A stretch of 9,902 nt of DNA from assembly GCA_947455845.1 (NCBI GenBank), contig CANGQE010000030.1:1-9902 (forward strand). The letters run 5' to 3'. The stretch comes from Rickettsiales bacterium. GTDB taxonomy: Bacteria; Pseudomonadota; Alphaproteobacteria; Rickettsiales; UBA1997. A program made the position numbers and the translations under genes. The notes under the pieces were generated by a model. It searched no databases. It saw nothing but the letters and a program-made list of their open reading frames with translations, and was not told the origin of the DNA. Positions 6,476-9,902 of the stretch are shown here, in pieces (the stretch's first letter is position 1; every line of letters starts with the position of its first letter).

Positions 6476-7486
6476 ATGGAACAAATTTTTCAGCAACTTC
6501 TAACACTGCTTCTAACCTTGGTTTTACCAACTCTGGGCTATATTCTATTAATAGCCCTGCCTCTTCTTGGCGCCGTTGCTTACCTGACTTTAATGGAAAG
6601 AAAAGTTATTGGCGCAATGCAGTTACGCAAAGGCCCCAATGTAGTTGGACCGTTTGGTTTGTTACAGCCTCTCGCCGATGGTTTAAAATTGATGTTGAAA
6701 GAAGTAATTATTCCAACCAATGCCAATAAAGCCTTATTCTTATTAGCTCCAATCATCACTTTCGTTCTAGCATTAATTGGCTGGGCCGTGATTCCGTTTT
6801 CTGAAACATTTGTAATTGCTAATATTAATGTCGGCGTCACTTATTTGCTGGCCACCTCATCTCTCGGCGTTTACGGAATTATCATTGCCGGTTGGGCTAG
6901 TAATTCAAAATACGCTTTCCTCGGCGCCATTCGTTCTTCGGCGCAAATGATTTCTTACGAAGTTTCAATTGGTTTAATCATTATTTCTGTAGTTCTTTTA
7001 GTTGGCTCACTCAATCTTTCTGAAATTGTACTTGCTCAAAAAACTCACTGGTTTGTTTTACCATGCCTACCAATGTTTGTTTTATTTTTTATCTCCGGCC
7101 TTGCCGAAACTAACCGCCTACCTTTCGATCTTCCTGAAGCCGAGTCCGAACTAGTTGCCGGCTACAACGTTGAATATAGCTCAATGCCTTTCTCAATGTT
7201 CTTCCTTGGCGAATATGCCAACATGATTTTGATTTCTGCATTTGCCACCATCCTTTTCCTTGGTGGCTGGTTGCCACCTTTTGACAATGATTTTTTCAAT
7301 GCAATTCCGGGACCAATCTGGTTCATGGCTAAAATTTTCTTCTTACTTTTCTGTTTCATCTGGGTGCGCGCCACCTTACCAAGATACCGTTACGACCAAT
7401 TAATGAGACTTGGTTGGAAAGTTTTCTTGCCACTTTCTCTAACTTGGGTTGTAGGAACTGCAGCTTACGTCGTTTACTTAAAATAA
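6476..7486 (+). CDS. nuoH: NADH-quinone oxidoreductase subunit H
   Basis: NuoH is the membrane subunit of respiratory complex I that joins the peripheral arm to the membrane arm and forms much of the quinone-binding chamber. The 336-residue product is very hydrophobic, with about eight membrane helices. It has the two strongest family signatures: ERKVIGAMQLRKGPNVVGPF (41-60) and, in the quinone-site loop, ETNRLPFDLPEAESELVAGY (211-230) followed by NVEYS. The C-terminal VRATLPRYRYDQLMRLGWK (297-315) is also typical. Length is normal. It is the first nuo gene here: no nuoG lies upstream, and pgpA precedes it across a 112-nt gap. nuoI follows after 4 nt. No Shine-Dalgarno motif is seen; the ATG is preceded by a pyrimidine-rich CTCCTTCCCC stretch. 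Confidence 0.97.
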   Translation: MEQIFQQLLTLLLTLVLPTLGYILLIALPLLGAVAYLTLMERKVIGAMQLRKGPNVVGPFGLLQPLADGLKLMLKEVIIPTNANKALFLLAPIITFVLALIGWAVIPFSETFVIANINVGVTYLLATSSLGVYGIIIAGWASNSKYAFLGAIRSSAQMISYEVSIGLIIISVVLLVGSLNLSEIVLAQKTHWFVLPCLPMFVLFFISGLAETNRLPFDLPEAESELVAGYNVEYSSMPFSMFFLGEYANMILISAFATILFLGGWLPPFDNDFFNAIPGPIWFMAKIFFLLFCFIWVRATLPRYRYDQLMRLGWKVFLPLSLTWVVGTAAYVVYLK

Positions 7487-7490
7487 TCTC

Positions 7491-7976
7491 ATGAAACTTT
7501 TTAAAACCGCATTTTCATTTGTTCTAAAAGAGATCATTCTTGGCCATGCTTTGACTTTGAAATATTTTTTCAAACCAAAGGTCACCATTAACTATCCTTA
7601 CGAAAAAGGTCCATTGAGCCCAAGATTTCGTGGCGAGCACGCTTTACGTCGCTATCCTAACGGCGAAGAAAGATGTATCGCCTGCAAACTTTGTGAAGCA
7701 GTTTGCCCAGCACAAGCAATAACAATTGAAGCCGAAGAAAGAGAAGATGGCTCACGCCGCACCACTAAATACGACATCGACATGATTAAATGCATTTATT
7801 GCGGTCTATGCCAAGAAGCCTGTCCGGTTGATGCCATCGTTGAAGGTCCTAATTTTGAATTTTCCACTGAAACCAGATCTGAACTTTACTACAATAAAGA
7901 AAAACTTCTGGCTAATGGCGATCGCTTTGAATATGTCCTACGCCAAAATATCGAATCTGACTCTGAATATCGCTAA
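7491..7976 (+). CDS. nuoI: NADH-quinone oxidoreductase subunit I
   Basis: NuoI is the ferredoxin-like subunit of complex I that carries electrons through two [4Fe-4S] clusters (N6a and N6b) towards the quinone site. The 161-residue product has both cysteine sets: CIACKLCEAVCP (C62, C65, C68, C72) and CIYCGLCQEACP (C101, C104, C107, C111). The fourth Cys of each set, in the CP pair, completes the opposite cluster, as in other 2[4Fe-4S] ferredoxins. The N-terminal amphipathic helix and YPYEKGPLSPRFRGEHALRR (35-54) are characteristic of the alphaproteobacterial and mitochondrial (TYKY) form. It begins 4 nt after nuoH and ends 2 nt before nuoJ, so it is translated within one message. Confidence 0.97.
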   Translation: MKLFKTAFSFVLKEIILGHALTLKYFFKPKVTINYPYEKGPLSPRFRGEHALRRYPNGEERCIACKLCEAVCPAQAITIEAEEREDGSRRTTKYDIDMIKCIYCGLCQEACPVDAIVEGPNFEFSTETRSELYYNKEKLLANGDRFEYVLRQNIESDSEYR

Positions 7977-7978
7977 TT

Positions 7979-8602
7979 ATGAATTTCACACTCGATCTAT
8001 TTTATCTTTTTTCTTTTATCCTAATCGCTTCAGCTCTTGTAGTTGTAAGTGCTAGAAACATGGTGCACTCAGTGATGTTTCTGGTTTTGTGTTTTTTAAA
8101 CGCAGCAGCACTTTTTCTTTTGCTCGGGGCTGAGTTCTTAGCCATGCTTTTGGTGGTAGTTTATGTTGGAGCAATCGCAGTTCTATTTTTATTCGTGGTG
8201 ATGATGCTCAATGTTGATCTCAAAGACATGGAGAAAAAAATTAATCGCCACTTACCGGTTTTGATTTTGGTGGGCGTTGTAATGTTTTTTGAAATTCTCA
8301 TCATTACCAAATTTTCCGCCTCTAAGCTTTACGAAACTAAGCTACTCTTCCCTACCCCCCTCGACATTCACAACACTAATGCCATTGGCAACATACTTTA
8401 CACCGACTTCATCCTACCTTTCCAATTAAGCGGCGCGATCCTTTTCGTCGCCATGATCGGTGCGATTGTTTTGACTTTAAAAGAAGAAACTCGCTACATC
8501 AGAAAACAAAGAATCTGCGATCAGGTTTCTCGTACCAAGGCTAATTCTCTGGAGATTGTGAAGGTTAAAGTGGGTGAAGGCATTGATTTAGATTCACTTT
8601 AG
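7979..8602 (+). CDS. nuoJ: NADH-quinone oxidoreductase subunit J
   Basis: NuoJ is a membrane subunit of complex I that lies next to NuoK and NuoH and takes part in coupling quinone reduction to proton pumping. The 207-residue product has five hydrophobic helices. The conserved third helix contains VVYVGAIAVLFLFVVMMLN (60-78), the region that forms the pi-bulge in known structures. The last helix includes QLSGAILFVAMIGAIVLTL (149-167). It ends with a hydrophilic tail resembling alphaproteobacterial NuoJ (RKQRICDQVSRT, then EIVKVKVGEGI). The start lies 2 nt after the nuoI stop. A 150-nt repeat-filled gap separates it from nuoK, which in most genomes follows directly. Confidence 0.95.
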   Translation: MNFTLDLFYLFSFILIASALVVVSARNMVHSVMFLVLCFLNAAALFLLLGAEFLAMLLVVVYVGAIAVLFLFVVMMLNVDLKDMEKKINRHLPVLILVGVVMFFEILIITKFSASKLYETKLLFPTPLDIHNTNAIGNILYTDFILPFQLSGAILFVAMIGAIVLTLKEETRYIRKQRICDQVSRTKANSLEIVKVKVGEGIDLDSL

Positions 8603-8617
8603 ATTCCAAGTGCGCGA

Positions 8618-8722
8618 ATAGATCCTGAAACAAGTTCAGGATGACGATGAAAGGAGTATGTAGAGTTACTGTTCCTTCGGGCAATCTAAAGATTGTCATC
8701 CTGAACTTGTTTCAGGACCTAT
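8618..8722. repeat. Two palindromic repeats in inverted orientation, nuoJ/nuoK gap
   Basis: One 25-nt element copy lies at 8621-8645 and an inverted copy at 8695-8719. With flanking bases, 8618-8645 pairs with 8695-8722 over 28 positions with a single A-C mismatch. The loop is 49 nt (8646-8694). Each copy can also fold on itself through its ATCCTGAA/TTCAGGAT arms, so two alternative structures are possible. A small further hairpin, CAATCT/AGATTG, sits at 8682-8695. The structure lies inside what should be a continuous nuoJ-nuoK message and could affect transcript stability or relative expression; that effect is inference. Confidence 0.85.
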
Positions 8723-8752
8723 GTTAATTGATAATTGTTAATTGCTAATTGT
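8723..8752 (+). repeat. Heptamer array abutting the nuoK start codon
   Basis: Four consecutive 7-nt units (GTTAATT, GATAATT, GTTAATT, GCTAATT) plus GT end exactly at the ATG of nuoK. Bases 8723-8738 are identical to the reverse complement of 1521-1536 in the serS-end array. The array occupies the position where a ribosome binding site would lie and contains no AGGAG-like sequence. The short heptamer units recall the tandem repeats described from cyanobacteria, but I make no claim of common origin. Confidence 0.75.
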
Positions 8753-9064
8753 ATGAACGGACTAGAACTAAACCACTTCATCACCCTTTCTGCCATCCTT
8801 TTTTGCATTGGCATTAGCGGCATTTTTTTGAATCGCAAAAATGTGATTTCTCTTTTAATGTCAATTGAGCTAATGCTGCTTTCAATCAACATTAATTTCG
8901 TCGCATTTTCTTCTTTCTTGCATGACATGGTCGGACAAGTTTTTGCAATTTTTGTCTTAACCGTTGCCGGCGCAGAAGCCGCAATTGGCTTAGCTATTTT
9001 AGTTATTTATTTCCACAATCGTCAAAATATTGAAATTAAAACCATCTCCTCAATGAAGGGCTAG
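8753..9064 (+). CDS. nuoK: NADH-quinone oxidoreductase subunit K
   Basis: NuoK is a small three-helix membrane subunit of complex I, homologous to the MrpC antiporter subunit, and part of a proton pathway. The 103-residue product begins MNGLELNHFITLSAILF and carries both key membrane glutamates: E39 in MSIELMLL and E75 in VAGAEAAIGLAI, equivalent to E36 and E72 of the E. coli protein. NINFVAFSS (46-54) and GQVFAIFVLT (61-70) are typical. I chose the ATG at 8753 because it matches the usual family start. An in-frame TTG at 8735 would add six residues encoded by the heptamer repeat and is unlikely. The usual partner nuoL does not follow; instead there is a long palindrome and an exported-protein gene. 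Confidence 0.96.
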   Translation: MNGLELNHFITLSAILFCIGISGIFLNRKNVISLLMSIELMLLSININFVAFSSFLHDMVGQVFAIFVLTVAGAEAAIGLAILVIYFHNRQNIEIKTISSMKG

Positions 9065-9224
9065 AGACCATTAGCTAATTAATTTTATTTCATATTTCGT
9101 CCTATTTTGGCTTATTTTTTGATAAAATTTTTCAAAATATATCCAGATATTTATCAAAATTTTACCAAAAAAGCCCTCAAAATATGCCAAAATCTGAAAT
9201 AAAATTAATTATCTAATAGCGTCT
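9065..9224. repeat. About 160-nt imperfect palindrome filling the gap after nuoK
   Basis: The arms pair almost from end to end. AGAC (9065-9068) matches GTCT (9221-9224). TTAG (9071-9074) matches CTAA (9213-9216). A 17-nt block, TAATTAATTTTATTTCA (9076-9092), is perfectly matched by 9195-9211. Further interrupted matches continue inward to a central ATATC/GATAT stem at 9139-9150. It starts right after the nuoK stop codon and ends one base before the next ATG. It is strongly AT-rich and encodes no protein. It could be a MITE-like element, a very large hairpin terminator or a processing site. No clear target duplication was found. Confidence 0.75.
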
Positions 9225-9225
9225 A

Positions 9226-9902
9226 ATGAGTATTTTCAAAACGCTATTAATCATCATACCCCTTCTTCTTCCCGTTAAAATTCTTGCCCAAGAAACAGAT
9301 CCCAACTGCTTCATTAACGAAGACATCATTAATCGGATCTTACAAGAAGTTGAGAAAAAGAATCCCCAAGCAATTAGCTCCCTTCCAGAATGTTTTAAGC
9401 TTAATCATGAGCTGATTTTAAAGGCTGCAATCATTGATCCAACCCAATTTCAAAATGCCGCACCAACTTTAAAAGAAGATGAAAACTTTGTGCGCCGCAT
9501 GCTCAAAGTCAGTCCGCAAATTTTACCTTTCGCTTCCCCAAAATTACGCGCCGACCAAGATTTTATGGAGCGCGCCACCTACATAAGTCGTACTGCCCTA
9601 CAATATGCCGACCCTAACATGATGGATAATCGACTCTTTATGAAAAAGATGATCAAGATTGATTCAAAGAATTACATGTTTGCCTCTGGTCGATTAAGAG
9701 AAGTTGCGGAATTTGCCGAAATGGCTTTAAGCGACAACGGACTTTTATTAGAATATGCGCCCTCTAAAATTAAAAATGATAAACGCTTAGTGAAAATTGC
9801 TGTACAATCCAACAGCTCAGGCTTTGAGTTTGCTTCTGAAAAACTAAAAAAAGATCCAGAATTAATAAAAATTTCTACCATCAAAACCTCAATCAAATCA
9901 AA
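9226..9902 (+). CDS. Exported protein with 25-residue DUF4116-like repeats, cut by window edge
   Basis: The frame runs from the ATG at 9226 and is open for 225 codons to the window end. The product begins with a short signal peptide: Lys5, a hydrophobic run (about 6-17) and a likely signal peptidase I site after ILA at residue 21. From about residue 66 six units follow with exact 25-residue spacing, marked by A78, A103, A128, A153, A178 and A203. The pattern is an aromatic residue-Ala-[Ser/Pro/Asp], then a hydrophobic position three residues later, as in PFASPKL, QYADPNM, MFASGRL, EYAPSKI and FEFASEKL. This resembles the helical DUF4116 repeat. C28 and C56 in the mature N-terminus could form a disulfide. 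A periplasmic or secreted role is likely; the function is unknown. It starts directly after the long palindrome, where nuoL is often found. Confidence 0.75.
   Translation, partial: MSIFKTLLIIIPLLLPVKILAQETDPNCFINEDIINRILQEVEKKNPQAISSLPECFKLNHELILKAAIIDPTQFQNAAPTLKEDENFVRRMLKVSPQILPFASPKLRADQDFMERATYISRTALQYADPNMMDNRLFMKKMIKIDSKNYMFASGRLREVAEFAEMALSDNGLLLEYAPSKIKNDKRLVKIAVQSNSSGFEFASEKLKKDPELIKISTIKTSIKS

Noticed and set aside
7828..8055. Plus-strand open frame overlapping the nuoI-nuoJ junction
   Set aside because: It overlaps two well-supported nuo genes in another frame and has no family features.
8646..8661. AAAGGAGTATGTAG in the nuoJ/nuoK loop, resembling a ribosome binding site with a start codon
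   Set aside because: The ATG is followed at once by TAG and the spacing is too short, so no peptide is made; probably chance.
8735..8752. Upstream TTG start for NuoK inside the heptamer array
   Set aside because: The added residues (MLIANC) are repeat-encoded, while the ATG at 8753 gives the normal NuoK N-terminus.
9672..9896. Minus-strand open frame opposite the DUF4116-like gene
   Set aside because: The plus-strand frame has a signal peptide and regular protein repeats, which explain this region better.

Overview
This is an AT-rich bacterial window of ordinary housekeeping genes, most likely from an alphaproteobacterium and plausibly a member or relative of Rickettsiales. That placement is inference. 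It rests on alphaproteobacterial-type SecF, SerRS and NuoH-K proteins, a split complex I cluster, and many short palindromic repeats between genes. It should be tested with a phylogeny of nuoH or serS.

Layout. A minus-strand block occupies 1-2853. Read in its own direction it runs serS (seryl-tRNA synthetase), rpsT (ribosomal protein S20), secF (Sec translocase subunit), then the N-terminus of an unrecognised protein that leaves the window at base 1. A plus-strand block starts at 2928 after a 74-nt divergent gap. It holds dapE (lysine/diaminopimelate pathway), a membrane sensor histidine kinase with a degenerate catalytic core, and pgpA (phosphatidylglycerol synthesis), packed with a 1-nt overlap and an 11-nt gap. 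After a 112-nt gap with a repeat and a possible promoter come nuoH, nuoI, nuoJ and nuoK (membrane and Fe-S subunits of complex I). Last is the start of a secreted protein built from 25-residue repeats resembling DUF4116, which occupies the place where nuoL is often found.

The genes serve several core functions: translation (serS, rpsT), protein export (secF), cell-wall precursor and phospholipid synthesis (dapE, pgpA), signalling (the kinase) and respiration (nuoHIJK). No phage, transposase, CRISPR or tRNA gene was seen.

The unusual content is mostly between genes. There are five members of a palindromic family whose fullest copies read GATCCT...AGGATGAC, two of which pair to form a 28-bp stem between nuoJ and nuoK. 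There are two arrays of a degenerate heptamer (NTAATTG); one runs into the 3' end of serS and the other runs up to the nuoK start codon. A roughly 160-nt imperfect palindrome fills the whole gap between nuoK and the last gene. None of the twelve gene starts has a recognisable Shine-Dalgarno sequence. No stretch over 300 bases lacks a gene. I do not see a clear new multi-gene system; the best leads are the repeat elements, the exported repeat protein and the atypical kinase.
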